Shown: positions 11,378 to 19,654, numbered from the stretch's first letter. The stretch is 64,000 nucleotides of DNA from JAWWPG01 sp033850885 (GCA_033850885.1 JAWWPG010000014.1:1-64000); one strand, 5' to 3'. The notes: generated by a model not told the origin, from the letters alone. Numbers and translations are program-made.

Positions 11378-12127
11378 CTAGCGGGCCGTCGTGGTCTGTG
11401 TCGAGGTGGGCGTTGTCGTGGTCGGGCCGGTCGTCGTCGGCGAAGTAGGACCGGTGGTCGTCGGGCCCGTCGTCGTCGGTGAGGTCGGCTGCGTCGTCGT
11501 CGGCGCGGTGGTGCCCGGTGAGGTGGTGACCGGGAGGGTAGGCGTCGATCCGGTGCCCGAGGGGGGCGGGGGCGCGGGTCCCGTCGGAGTCGGCTGCGGA
11601 CTGGCACCGTGGCTGCCGGACACGAGCGAGCCCAACGTGGTGCCGCCCTGGCTGCTGGAGCCGGTCAGCTCGGCGGCCGACTTTCCCGTCAGCAGCTCGA
11701 ACCCGGTCAGCAGCGCGAACCCGAGCACCAGGGTCGCCACGCAGCTCACCAGGACGGTTGCCCAGTTGATCGGTGGGCGCCGCGGCTCGGCTGTCGCGGT
11801 GCTCAGCTCGATCGTCTCGGGGTCATCGGTCTGGTCACGGTCGGGCCACTTGCGGATCGGCCCCATCGGAAGGGTCTCCTTGATGACCTGTTGGCTGCGC
11901 TCGAGGGAGTGCGAGTAAACCGTCGTTGCGACGGTCGCCAGGACGCTGAAGAAGACGGCGCCGAAGACGGTCCCCGCCACGCCCAGCCAGGATGACGCAA
12001 CCGCCGCGGAGGCGGCAGCCAGCGCCCCGGCCAGAACTCGCGGAACGCTCAGCTGAACGGCGGGCTGGGAGGTTCTCTCAACGGCGGGCTGGGGGGTTTG
12101 CGGGATTGGCGGGGAGGACTGCGGCAT
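11378..12127 (-). CDS. membrane protein with Thr/Pro-rich C-terminal tail
   Basis: A 249-aa protein that I do not recognise as a named family. After a short Pro-rich N-terminus, a long hydrophobic stretch (about residues 24-62) could hold one or two helices. A charged cytoplasmic segment follows (PMGPIRKWPDRDQTDDPETI), then a second membrane segment (about 123-145) and a roughly 80-residue extracytoplasmic tail made almost only of Thr, Pro, Ser and Gly. Actinobacterial membrane-anchored sensors and wall-spanning proteins often carry such tails. The ATG at 12127 follows GGAGG closely. Palindromic repeat copies bracket the gene on both sides. Confidence 0.7.
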   Translation of the reverse strand: MPQSSPPIPQTPQPAVERTSQPAVQLSVPRVLAGALAAASAAVASSWLGVAGTVFGAVFFSVLATVATTVYSHSLERSQQVIKETLPMGPIRKWPDRDQTDDPETIELSTATAEPRRPPINWATVLVSCVATLVLGFALLTGFELLTGKSAAELTGSSSQGGTTLGSLVSGSHGASPQPTPTGPAPPPPSGTGSTPTLPVTTSPGTTAPTTTQPTSPTTTGPTTTGPTSPTTTGPTTTTPTSTQTTTAR

Positions 12128-12203
12128 CACCTCCACGATAAGGATCCCAAGCACGGACCCCAAACTCAGATGGCCGCTCAGGACGTGAGTCCAGCCACAC
12201 CTC

Positions 12204-12275
12204 TCCCGCGAACTGCGGGAAAGTGGACCCCAGAGCCCCCGGTCGGAGGTGGACTTTCCCGCAATTCGCGGGAGG
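12204..12275. repeat. palindromic intergenic repeat, copy 2
   Basis: A 72-bp copy. The left arm is CCCGCGAACTGCGGGAAAGT and the right arm ACTTTCCCGCAATTCGCGGG, so one position differs between arms; the centre is unlike copy 1. It lies upstream of the membrane-protein gene (start 12127) and downstream of the DUF2695 gene (3' end 12319). Confidence 0.85.
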
Positions 12276-12318
12276 CGGGCGCCGTGGAGGCGGAGGCGGG
12301 GGGCGAGGCAGGGCGGGG

Positions 12319-12804
12319 TCACCGCCGCCAGGGTTGTGGTCGTCGTACGCACAGCGCGCATGGTTGTGAGGACCCGCGACGCACGCCGAGACAAGAGGGC
12401 TCGCCTGCCCTCGTGGCGAGCCCGTCCTCAAGGTGCCCGTTCTCAAGGTGCCCGTCTCCAAGGTCCCCCTCCTCAAGGTGCCTGTCTTCAAGGTTCCTGT
12501 CTTCAAGGTGCCCGTCTTCGAGGTGCCCGGTGTCGTCCTGCCTGAGTCGGCGTGCGAGGACCCAGCCGTTGAGGAAGATCTCGCAGTCACAAAAGCCCCC
12601 ATCTCGAGCCAGCCGGTGTTCGAGCGCGGTTGCCCGGGGTGCTCGCAAGTCCCGCCACCGCCTGGCCCAGCGCACGGTGGCGTTGCACCCGAAGCCGTCA
12701 AGCATCCGCCGGACGTAGCACAGCAGGCACTCGACCGGTAGCGGGGCGGTCAAGGCGACGGAGAGGGTCCGCAGCTCGATCTCCATCGCGTCCGGTGTCT
12801 CCAT
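12319..12804 (-). CDS. DUF2695-like protein with repetitive tail
   Basis: The N-terminal 85 residues of this 161-aa protein resemble DUF2695: an ECLLCYVRRML segment, a central Trp/Arg helix, and the hallmark ending GGFCDCEIFLN. The family is uncharacterised. Usual members stop soon after this motif. Here the frame continues into seven tandem 15-bp units giving pentapeptides such as DGHLE/DRNLE/DRHLE, then an Arg/Cys-rich end. I chose the ATG at 12804; an in-frame TTG at 12849 would add 15 residues. A perfect 10-bp inverted repeat starts one base upstream of the ATG. The family call is moderate, and the tail may be a recent expansion. Confidence 0.6.
   Translation of the reverse strand: METPDAMEIELRTLSVALTAPLPVECLLCYVRRMLDGFGCNATVRWARRWRDLRAPRATALEHRLARDGGFCDCEIFLNGWVLARRLRQDDTGHLEDGHLEDRNLEDRHLEEGDLGDGHLENGHLEDGLATRAGEPSCLGVRRGSSQPCALCVRRPQPWRR
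12427..12531. repeat. seven-copy 15-bp tandem repeat
   Basis: Seven consecutive 15-bp units with consensus CTCAAGGTGCCCGTC, each differing by one to four bases. Because 15 is a multiple of three, every frame stays open and encodes pentapeptide repeats. It sits in the 3' part of the DUF2695-like gene and makes most of its tail. Confidence 0.9.
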
Positions 12805-12834
12805 GGTGGTCACCACTTTTCGTCGGTGACCACC
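12805..12834. promoter_or_regulatory. inverted repeat at the start of the DUF2695-like gene
   Basis: A perfect 10-bp inverted repeat, GGTGGTCACC and GGTGACCACC, is separated by 10 bases and ends immediately before the ATG at 12804. It could be an operator or a leader hairpin that hides the ribosome site. No classical Shine-Dalgarno is visible there. Confidence 0.5.
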
Positions 12835-12978
12835 TTCGTACCCCGCCAACGGAGATTGTGGCCTGCCGGTTCGGCCGGCTGTGGATGCTCCTGTGCAGGC
12901 GGACGGTTTGTGGATAGACGCCTGCCCGGGAGGCGTCCCGGTCCCGCTTCGCCACGATCCAGGTTCAGCAGCCGGGCC

Positions 12979-14091
12979 TCAGGAGGGGGTGTCGAGCCGC
13001 TCGCCGGTCTCCGAGTCGAACACGCGCACGTGCTCCGGCTGGGCAGTCACCCAGAGGGTCGTCCCGCGCTCGATGGCACGCCGGGTCTCGATCCGTACGA
13101 CGACATCGGGCGCGTCCGTGATGGCGTCGCTGTCGGTTTTCGACGTCCCGGCCACGCCGTAGACGTAGGCATCGGCGCCGAGCTCCTCGACGACCGAGAC
13201 GGTAATCGGCAGTCCTTGTCCGTCGGGTGTGGGGCGGAAGTGCTCGGGACGGATCCCGATCGTCACCGCACCGGTGTGCTGGCGCCGCTGGGCCGCGGTC
13301 AACGGGACGTCGATCGTGTGCCCGTACACCGACGCCCCCAGCTCCGTGAGCGCGCCCTCGAGGAGGTTCATCGCCGGCGAGCCGATGAAGCCGGCAACGA
13401 ACAGGTTCGCCGGGTTGTCGTAGAGCGCGAGGGGGCTGTCCACCTGCTGCAGCAGACCGTCCTTGAGCACGGCCACCCGGTCGCCCATCGTCATCGCCTC
13501 GACCTGGTCGTGGGTGACGTAGACGGTCGTGACACCGAGCCGCTGCTGCAAGGATGCGATCTGGGTTCTGGTCGAGACCCGCAGCTTGGCGTCAAGGTTC
13601 GACAGTGGCTCATCCATGCAGAAGACCTGAGGGTTTCGGACGATGGCGCGCCCCATCGCGACCCGCTGACGCTGGCCGCCCGAGAGAGCCTTCGGTTTTC
13701 GCTCGAGGTACTCGGAGAGACCGAGCAGCTCGGCCGCCTCGCCGACCCGCTTCCGCCGCTCCTGCTTGCGGGTCCGGCTCAGCTTGAGCGCGAACCCCAT
13801 GTTCTCGGCAACGGTCATGTGGGGGTAGAGGGCGTAGTTCTGGAAGACCATCGCGATGTCCCGGTTCTTCGGTGGCACCGTCGTGACGTCGCGTTCGCCG
13901 ATGTAGATGCTGCCCTCGTCCACCTCCTCCAGGCCGGCGAGCATCCGAAGGGACGTCGACTTGCCGCACCCGGAGGGCCCGACCAGGACCATGAACTCGC
14001 CGTCCTCGATCGCGAGGTCGAGACTGTCGACGGCCGGCGACGACTGTCCCGGGTAGACGCGGGTGGCGCCTTCAAAGCGAACCGTTGCCAT
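12979..14091 (-). CDS. ugpC: sugar ABC transporter ATP-binding protein, UgpC/MsmK/MalK type
   Basis: A 370-aa CUT1-class ATPase: Walker A GPSGCGKST (about residues 38-46), Q-loop VFQNYALYPHMTV, signature LSGGQRQRV, Walker B VFCMDEPLSNLD, H-loop VYVTHD, then a C-terminal TOBE/OB regulatory domain from about residue 240. In actinobacteria one such ATPase often serves several sugar importers. The binding-protein/permease operon at 29.4-32.7 kb has no ATPase of its own, so this is its likely partner, although it lies 15 kb away and is divergent from xylA. Confidence 0.92.
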   Translation of the reverse strand: MATVRFEGATRVYPGQSSPAVDSLDLAIEDGEFMVLVGPSGCGKSTSLRMLAGLEEVDEGSIYIGERDVTTVPPKNRDIAMVFQNYALYPHMTVAENMGFALKLSRTRKQERRKRVGEAAELLGLSEYLERKPKALSGGQRQRVAMGRAIVRNPQVFCMDEPLSNLDAKLRVSTRTQIASLQQRLGVTTVYVTHDQVEAMTMGDRVAVLKDGLLQQVDSPLALYDNPANLFVAGFIGSPAMNLLEGALTELGASVYGHTIDVPLTAAQRRQHTGAVTIGIRPEHFRPTPDGQGLPITVSVVEELGADAYVYGVAGTSKTDSDAITDAPDVVVRIETRRAIERGTTLWVTAQPEHVRVFDSETGERLDTPS

Positions 14092-14135
14092 GCTCAGGTA
14101 CCCTTCACCGGCACGCAGTCGCCGGACAATTCATA

Positions 14136-14237
14136 CTGAGGACTGATGTGGTCACTCGTACCCTCGCACGGAATACCGGCCGGCACGCGGCGGACGGCTC
14201 GTGCTGAGGACTGATGTGGTCACTCGTACCCTCGCAC
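14136..14237. repeat. 34-bp direct repeat pair in the ugpC-xylA intergenic region
   Basis: The same 34-bp sequence, beginning CTGAGGACTGATGTGG, occurs at 14136-14169 and 14204-14237 with no differences, 68 bp apart from start to start. It lies between two divergent genes. It could carry regulator sites or a duplicated promoter, or be a recent segmental duplication. The function is unknown. Confidence 0.8.
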
Positions 14238-14251
14238 AGGGTCAGGCCTGA

Positions 14252-14285
14252 TTGCTAGGCTTCCAAACGGCTTGGCAAATCGATT
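14252..14285 (+). promoter_or_regulatory. candidate xylA promoter with LacI-type operators
   Basis: TTGCTA (14252-14257) and GCAAAT (14275-14280) are spaced 17 bp. Two operator-like elements overlap them: CCAAACGGCTTGG (14263-14275) and CAAATCGATT (14276-14285). The second matches the core seen at other promoters in this island, so the local LacI protein probably represses here. Confidence 0.55.
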
Positions 14286-14327
14286 CACTCAACGAGTCCG
14301 AACCCAACAGCCGAACAGGATGGCGAG

Positions 14328-15533
14328 ATGAACGACACTCCGTCCAGGGTCGCCGCGCCCACCCGCGCGGACAAGTTCTCCTTCGGCCTGTGGACGGTCG
14401 GCTGGCAGGCGCGAGACCCGTTCGGAGACGCGACGCGGCAGCGCCTCGACCCGGTGGAGACGGTCGAGCGGCTGGCGGGCCTCGGTGCGTACGGCGTGAG
14501 CTTCCACGACGACGATCTGATCCCCTTCGGCAGTGACGAGGCCGCCCGGGAGTCAGAGCTCAAGAGGTTCAAGGCTGCCCTCGACGCCACCGGGCTGGTG
14601 GTTCCGATGGTCACCACGAACCTCTTCATGCACCCGATGTTCAAGGACGGCGCCTTCACCAGCAACGACCGGGGGGTACGCCGCTTCGCGTTGCGAAAGG
14701 TGATGCGCAACCTCGACCTCGCGGCCGAGCTGGGGGCCAGGACGTACGTCTTCTGGGGCGGACGAGAGGGCTCCGAGGTCGACTCGGCCAAGGACGTCCG
14801 GTCGGCCCTGGACCGCTATCGCGAGGGCCTAGACCTGCTGGCGGACTACGTCGTCGACCACGACTACGGGCTCCGCTTCGCGGTGGAGCCGAAGCCGAAC
14901 GAGCCGCGCGGCGACATCCTGCTGCCCACCGTCGGGCACGCGCTCGCGTTCATCTCGACGCTGGAGCACGCAGACGTGGTCGGACTGAACCCGGAGGTCG
15001 GCCACGAACAGATGTCCAACCTCAATGTCGTCCACGGCATCGCACAGGCCCTGTGGCACGGCAAGCTCTTCCACATCGACCTCAACGGCCAGCACGGCCC
15101 CAAGTTCGACCAGGACCTGGTCTTCGGTCACGGCGACCTGATCAGCGCCTTCGGCCTGGTGGACCTCCTCGAGTACGGCGGACCCGGCGGGGGGCCGGCG
15201 TACGACGGACCGAGGCACTTCGACTACAAGCCGCTGCGGACCGAGGACGCCACGGGCGTGTGGGACTCCGCAGCCGCCAACATGCGGACCTACCTGCTCC
15301 TCAAGGAAAGGGCGGGCTCCTTCCGAGCCGATCCCCAGGTGCAGGAGGCGATGGCCGCTGCCGGGGTGCTCGAGCTCGCAGTACCCACCTTGGCACCTGG
15401 TGAGACGCACGTGGAGCTGGCCCGTGACCGGTCGGCGTACGAGGAGTTCGACATCGACGGGGCCGCCGAGCGTGGCTACGGGTTCGGACGGCTCGACCAG
15501 CTGGCGATCGAGCATCTCCTCGGCGCGCGCTGA
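14328..15533 (+). CDS. xylA: xylose isomerase
   Basis: A 401-aa group I (Streptomyces/Actinoplanes-type) xylose isomerase converting D-xylose to D-xylulose. The catalytic residues are present: His60 in FHDDDLIPFG, the metal and substrate ligands of EPKPNEPRGD, NPEVGHEQM and HIDLNGQ, and the DQDLVFGHGD metal site. The length is close to the usual 390 residues. The ATG follows CAGGATGGCGAG. It starts a plus-strand run xylA-xylB-thuA-like-nucleoside hydrolase-ribokinase and has its own candidate LacI-controlled promoter. Confidence 0.96.
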   Translation: MNDTPSRVAAPTRADKFSFGLWTVGWQARDPFGDATRQRLDPVETVERLAGLGAYGVSFHDDDLIPFGSDEAARESELKRFKAALDATGLVVPMVTTNLFMHPMFKDGAFTSNDRGVRRFALRKVMRNLDLAAELGARTYVFWGGREGSEVDSAKDVRSALDRYREGLDLLADYVVDHDYGLRFAVEPKPNEPRGDILLPTVGHALAFISTLEHADVVGLNPEVGHEQMSNLNVVHGIAQALWHGKLFHIDLNGQHGPKFDQDLVFGHGDLISAFGLVDLLEYGGPGGGPAYDGPRHFDYKPLRTEDATGVWDSAAANMRTYLLLKERAGSFRADPQVQEAMAAAGVLELAVPTLAPGETHVELARDRSAYEEFDIDGAAERGYGFGRLDQLAIEHLLGAR

Positions 15534-15565
15534 GGTCCGGACCCGGGTCAGGAGAGGGTCTTCAG

Positions 15566-16984
15566 ATGGCGTTGGTCGCAGGTGTCGACTCGTCGACCCA
15601 GTCCTGCAAGGTGGTCGTTCACGACGCCGAGACGGGCGCGTTGGTGCGCTCGGGTCAAGCTCCGCACCCGGAGGGGACACAGGTCGACCCGGAGGCCTGG
15701 TGGCAGGCGCTGCTGGCCGCCGCGAAAGATGCGGGCGGCCTCAACGACGTCCAAGCGGTCGCCGTGGGCGGGCAGCAGCACGGCATGGTCTGCCTCGACG
15801 AGGCAGGCGCCGTCGTGCGCCCCGCCCTGCTGTGGAACGACACCAGGTCGGCCCAGGCCGCGACCGACCTGGTCACCGAGCTCGGGGGCGAGCCCGCTGG
15901 TCGGGCGGCCTGGGCAGCCGCCGTGGGTTTGGTGCCGGTGGCATCCTTCACGGTCAGCAAGCTGCGCTGGCTCGCCGACCACGAGCCGGACAACGCGACG
16001 AGAACCGCTGCCGTCTGCCTCCCCCACGACTGGCTGACCTGGCGGATGGCGGGGTCGTCCGGCCTCGACGCACTCGTCACCGACCGCGGGGACGCAAGCG
16101 GGACGGGCTACTGGTCGCCCTCGGACGGGCAGTACCGCCGGGAGCTGTTACGGATGGCGCTGGGCCACGACGTCGCCTTGCCTCGGGTGCTGGGGCCTGC
16201 CGAGCAGGCCGGGGAGGTCCCGTCTGGCGCCGCCCTCGGCCCGGGGACCGGCGACAACGCGGCGGCCGCCCTGGGCCTCGGCGCCGAGCCGGGGGACGTC
16301 ATCGTCTCCATCGGCACGTCCGGCGTGGCGTGCGCCGTCACGGAGTTCCCCGTCTGCGACGAGTCAGGAACCGTCGCCGGGTTCGCCGACGCGACGGGCC
16401 GCTATCTTCCCCTGGTCGCGACCCTGAACGCGGCCCGGGTGATCGACGCGATAGCAAAGCTGCTCGACATCGGGTTCGACGAGGTTTCGCGGCTGGCCCT
16501 CGAGGCCGGTCCTGGTGCAGAGGGGATGGTGCTGGTGCCCTACCTGGAAGGCGAACGGACCCCGAACCGTCCGGACTCCACCGGAGCGGTGCACGGGTTG
16601 CGGCTGGCAACCGCGACGCCGCAACACCTGGCCCGCGCGGCGGTCGAGGGGATGCTGTGCGGCCTCGCCGACGGGCTGGACGCGCTTCGTGAGCAGGGGG
16701 TCCGCGTGCAGCGCATCGTCCTCGTCGGTGGCGGCGCGCGGTCAGCTGCCGTACGCCGGATCGCGCCGGCAGTGTTCGGCTCACCGGTGGTCGTCCCCCC
16801 GCCCGGGGAGTACGTCGCGACCGGAGCCGCCCGACAGGCCGCCTGGGTGCTCGCCGGGACCGACGCGCCGCCACCTTGGCAGTCCGAAGGCGAGGAGCGG
16901 TACGAGTCACCGCCGTCGCCAGAGGTCAGAGCGCGCTACGCCGCTGTTCGTGACCTCACCGCGAGCCGAGCTTTGTTATCGTGA
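15566..16984 (+). CDS. xylB: xylulokinase
   Basis: A 472-aa FGGY-family kinase that phosphorylates D-xylulose to xylulose 5-phosphate. It opens with the phosphate-binding loop GVDSSTQSCK, has the substrate motif GGQQHGMV (about residue 70), LLWNDTRS, the second nucleotide motif SIGTSGVA, and the C-terminal adenosine site VLVGGGARS. The ATG lies about 18 bases after AGGAGAGG. It follows xylA by 32 bp and is surely in the same operon. Confidence 0.95.
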   Translation: MALVAGVDSSTQSCKVVVHDAETGALVRSGQAPHPEGTQVDPEAWWQALLAAAKDAGGLNDVQAVAVGGQQHGMVCLDEAGAVVRPALLWNDTRSAQAATDLVTELGGEPAGRAAWAAAVGLVPVASFTVSKLRWLADHEPDNATRTAAVCLPHDWLTWRMAGSSGLDALVTDRGDASGTGYWSPSDGQYRRELLRMALGHDVALPRVLGPAEQAGEVPSGAALGPGTGDNAAAALGLGAEPGDVIVSIGTSGVACAVTEFPVCDESGTVAGFADATGRYLPLVATLNAARVIDAIAKLLDIGFDEVSRLALEAGPGAEGMVLVPYLEGERTPNRPDSTGAVHGLRLATATPQHLARAAVEGMLCGLADGLDALREQGVRVQRIVLVGGGARSAAVRRIAPAVFGSPVVVPPPGEYVATGAARQAAWVLAGTDAPPPWQSEGEERYESPPSPEVRARYAAVRDLTASRALLS

Positions 16985-17004
16985 CGACCCCGTCGGGAGA
17001 CCAC

Positions 17005-17673
17005 ATGCAGGATCGACCAGCCAGGCGGGCGCTCGTCGTACGCGGCGGATGGGAGGGACACTCCCCCGTCGAGGCCACCGGGCGCTTCATCCCGTTCCTG
17101 CGCGACCATGGGTTCGATGTCGAGATCCACGATTCCCCTGAGGTGTACGCCGACGCCGACACCATGGCGCGAATGGACCTTGTCGTGCAGTGCTTCACCC
17201 AGGGCACCGCAACCGTCGAGCAGGTCAACGGCTTGTCCGCTGCTGTCCGCGCGGGAGCGGGTCTGGCCGGCTGGCACGGAGGCGTCGTCGACTCGTTCCG
17301 CGCCTCTCCGGACTACCTGCACATGACCGGCGGTCAGTGGGCGGCGCACCCAGGCGGCTTCGTCGACTACGAGGTCTCAGTCGTGCCCGAGCGGGCCGGC
17401 CACCCGATCGTCTCAGGACTCACCCGGTGGGGGCACCACACCGAGCAGTACTGGTGCCTGACGGACGGGCTCAACGACGTGCTGGCGACCTCCCGGTTCC
17501 GCGTAGGCCCGGACACGCCCTGGCGTGACGACATCGTCGTGCCCGCCGTCTGGACGCGCCGGTGGGGGTCGGGTCGGGTGTTCGTGTCGACGATCGGCCA
17601 CCGGCCGGAGGACCTCGACGTTCCGCAGACGCGAACCCTCACGGAGCGCGGCCTGCTGTGGGCGAGCCGATGA
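17005..17673 (+). CDS. ThuA-like domain protein
   Basis: A 222-aa protein of the ThuA/trehalose-utilisation family, a class I glutamine-amidotransferase-like fold. Typical elements are ALVVRGGWEGHSP at the start, GLAGWHGGVVDSFR near residue 90, and GHHTEQYWC later. ThuA proteins act with Gfo/Idh dehydrogenases on 3-keto-glycosides; the exact reaction here is unknown. I chose the ATG at 17005 for its GGGAG site; a GTG at 16981 would overlap the xylB stop. Its own stop overlaps the next start by ATGA. Confidence 0.8.
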   Translation: MQDRPARRALVVRGGWEGHSPVEATGRFIPFLRDHGFDVEIHDSPEVYADADTMARMDLVVQCFTQGTATVEQVNGLSAAVRAGAGLAGWHGGVVDSFRASPDYLHMTGGQWAAHPGGFVDYEVSVVPERAGHPIVSGLTRWGHHTEQYWCLTDGLNDVLATSRFRVGPDTPWRDDIVVPAVWTRRWGSGRVFVSTIGHRPEDLDVPQTRTLTERGLLWASR

Positions 17674-18620
17674 GGCGCATCCTCCTGGACACCGACCTGG
17701 CCATGGGGACCCCGGGGTCGGACATCGATGACGGGTTCGCCCTAGCGCTGGCACTTGCCGACCCGGAGCTGACCGTCGAGCTCGTCACGACCGTGAACGG
17801 GAACACGGATGTCGAGACCGCCACCCGCCTCACGCTCCAGCTGCTCGACCGGCTCGGGCGTGCCGACATCCCGGTGGTGCGCGGTGCCGCGAGCTCCCTG
17901 CGAGGCTGGCGCCACGAGTCGCCGTCGGGACAGGCCGGCCCGAGCGAAGTCGCCCGTCAGCCGGAGCCCGGGTACGCGGCGGTGCATCTGGTCGAGCGCG
18001 TGATGTCCGAGCCCGGGTCTCTCACCATCGTGGCGATCGGACCTCTCACCAACGTGGCCCTGGCGCTGGCCATCGAGCCGGCATTGGCCGAGCGGGTCCA
18101 GCAGATCGTGGTGATGGGCGGCGTGTTCCTGGAGCACACCAACCGGGCGTCCATGCCTGGTGAGTTCAACACCTGGGCCGACCCCGACGCAGCGGCTTTG
18201 GTTCTTCGCAGCGGCGCCCCACTTCGCTACGTCGGCCTTGACGTGACGCTCCAGGTTCGGCTGACGCGGGGGGACGCGGAGGCGATGGCCGAGTCCGGCA
18301 GCGACTTCGGCCGCTTCGCCGGCCAGTGCGCGCGGGAGTGGATCGACCACCTCGGGCGCACCTTCCCCGGCGAGCAGCTGGAGAGCGGCAGCTGCGCCCT
18401 GCACGACCCCCTCGCCGTGGCCGCGGTGACCCGCCCCGATCTCGTCACCTGGCGGCCGGCGTTCGTGCAGGTGGAGACGTCCAGTCCGCTCACTCGCGGG
18501 GTCATGGTGGCGGACCTGCTCGCGGCCCACCAACCGCATGCAGCAAACTGTGAGATCGCTACCGGCGTGGACGGCAAGGGGTTCATCGACCTCTTCCTCG
18601 ACCGCATCTCGAGTCTCTAG
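17670..18620 (+). CDS. nucleoside hydrolase, IunH/RihC family
   Basis: A 316-aa nucleoside hydrolase family member that would split N-ribosides into base and ribose. The N-terminal Asp cluster is present in a stretched form, DTDLAMGTPGSDIDDGFAL, instead of the shorter DTDPGxDD of classic members. The central GGVFLEHTNRASMPGEFN metal/substrate segment and the C-terminal HDPLAVAAV are as expected. Translation is coupled to the ThuA-like gene (ATGA), and ribokinase follows, which would trap the ribose. The altered loop may mean a different glycoside substrate. Confidence 0.88.
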   Translation: MRRILLDTDLAMGTPGSDIDDGFALALALADPELTVELVTTVNGNTDVETATRLTLQLLDRLGRADIPVVRGAASSLRGWRHESPSGQAGPSEVARQPEPGYAAVHLVERVMSEPGSLTIVAIGPLTNVALALAIEPALAERVQQIVVMGGVFLEHTNRASMPGEFNTWADPDAAALVLRSGAPLRYVGLDVTLQVRLTRGDAEAMAESGSDFGRFAGQCAREWIDHLGRTFPGEQLESGSCALHDPLAVAAVTRPDLVTWRPAFVQVETSSPLTRGVMVADLLAAHQPHAANCEIATGVDGKGFIDLFLDRISSL

Positions 18621-18633
18621 CCGGGTCGCTTCG

Positions 18634-19584
18634 ATGCCTGACGCGAACGGCAGCCCGGGACAAGTGGAGGAGAAGTCGTCCCACGCCATCCTGGTCGTGG
18701 GTTCCGTCAACCGCGACTACGTGTGCCGGGTCGAGGCCATCCCCCGAGCCGGCGAGACCGTCCTTGGCGCCAGGCTGAGCCTCGGGAGCGGCGGCAAGGG
18801 CGGGAACCAGGCGGTCGCCGCGGCGAAGATGGGTGTCCGGACGGCCCTCGTGGCATGCGTGGGGTCCGATCCCGACGGCCGGGCGCTGCTCGCCGACCTG
18901 ACCGCCGCCGGGGTGGACGTAGACGACGTCGCCACGGTCGACGAGACGAGGTCGGGGGTCGCGTTCGTGATGGTGGCGAAGGACGGCGAGAACTCGATCG
19001 TCGTCGCTCCCGGAGCGAACGAGCGGCTGGACCCGGGGTCTGTCCGGGAAGCGATCGCCCGGGGCCTGCGCCGCGGTGACGTGCTGGTGGTCCAGGCCGA
19101 GATCCCGCTGGCCTGCATCGTCTCGGCGGTGACCGAGGCCGAGCGAAGCGCGGGCCGCGTCGTCTTCAACCTGGCCCCGTACCGTGACGTCCCGGCCGAT
19201 GTGCTGGCCGCCTGCGACCCCCTCGTGGTCAACGAAGGCGAGGCGCGCGCGCTACTCGGTATCCGGGAAGCCGACCGGGACGGCGACGCTGCGGAGATGG
19301 CCGCCCTGATCCGGCGGCTCACCCGGTCGGCCGTCATCACGCTCGGCGCGTCGGGAGCGGTCGTCGCGTACGGCGAGGAGGTTCGACACGTGCCGACCAG
19401 CGAAGTGGCCGCCGTGGACACCACCGGAGCCGGTGACGCCTTCACCGGCGCGTTGGCCGCAGCCCTGTGCCGCGGAGCGGGCCTGGTACCCGCCGTCGAG
19501 CTGGGGGTGGCCGCTGGATCGTTCGCGGTGGGAAGGCCGGGAGCCCAGTCGAGCTTCCCCACCCTGGCGGAGCTGTCCGGGTAG
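18634..19584 (+). CDS. rbsK: ribokinase, PfkB family
   Basis: A 316-aa carbohydrate kinase with the two PfkB signatures: GSGGKGGNQAVAAAKMG near residue 50 and DTTGAGDAFTGALA near residue 265. The NLAPYRDVP segment and overall layout fit ribokinase better than fructokinase. It would make ribose 5-phosphate from the ribose released by the upstream hydrolase. The ATG at 18634 lies 13 bp after the nucleoside-hydrolase stop. It ends the xylA transcription unit; the next gene has its own promoter and operator. Confidence 0.9.
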   Translation: MPDANGSPGQVEEKSSHAILVVGSVNRDYVCRVEAIPRAGETVLGARLSLGSGGKGGNQAVAAAKMGVRTALVACVGSDPDGRALLADLTAAGVDVDDVATVDETRSGVAFVMVAKDGENSIVVAPGANERLDPGSVREAIARGLRRGDVLVVQAEIPLACIVSAVTEAERSAGRVVFNLAPYRDVPADVLAACDPLVVNEGEARALLGIREADRDGDAAEMAALIRRLTRSAVITLGASGAVVAYGEEVRHVPTSEVAAVDTTGAGDAFTGALAAALCRGAGLVPAVELGVAAGSFAVGRPGAQSSFPTLAELSG

Positions 19585-19597
19585 CCTCGATTGGCTC

Positions 19598-19654
19598 TTG
19601 AACATCCCGAGAACCTCCTCTAGCGTCATCAGAGCAGCCTAGCGAAATCGATTT
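19598..19654 (+). promoter_or_regulatory. promoter plus LacI-type operator before the first Gfo/Idh gene
   Basis: TTGAAC (19598-19603), a 17-bp spacer and TAGCGT (19621-19626) form a good promoter. The perfect palindrome AAATCGATTT (19645-19654), inside CGAAATCGATTTGCC, sits just past the predicted start of transcription, where a repressor would block elongation. It is 47 bases before the ATG at 19702. Confidence 0.7.

Noticed and set aside
11272..12275. CRISPR array from repeated 20-bp arms
   Set aside because: The repeats are palindromic, occur as isolated copies kilobases apart, and no cas genes are present.
12427..12531. A pentapeptide-repeat protein read from the 15-bp repeats
   Set aside because: The period fits but the units lack the A(D/N)LxX pattern in the credible frame, and only seven units exist.
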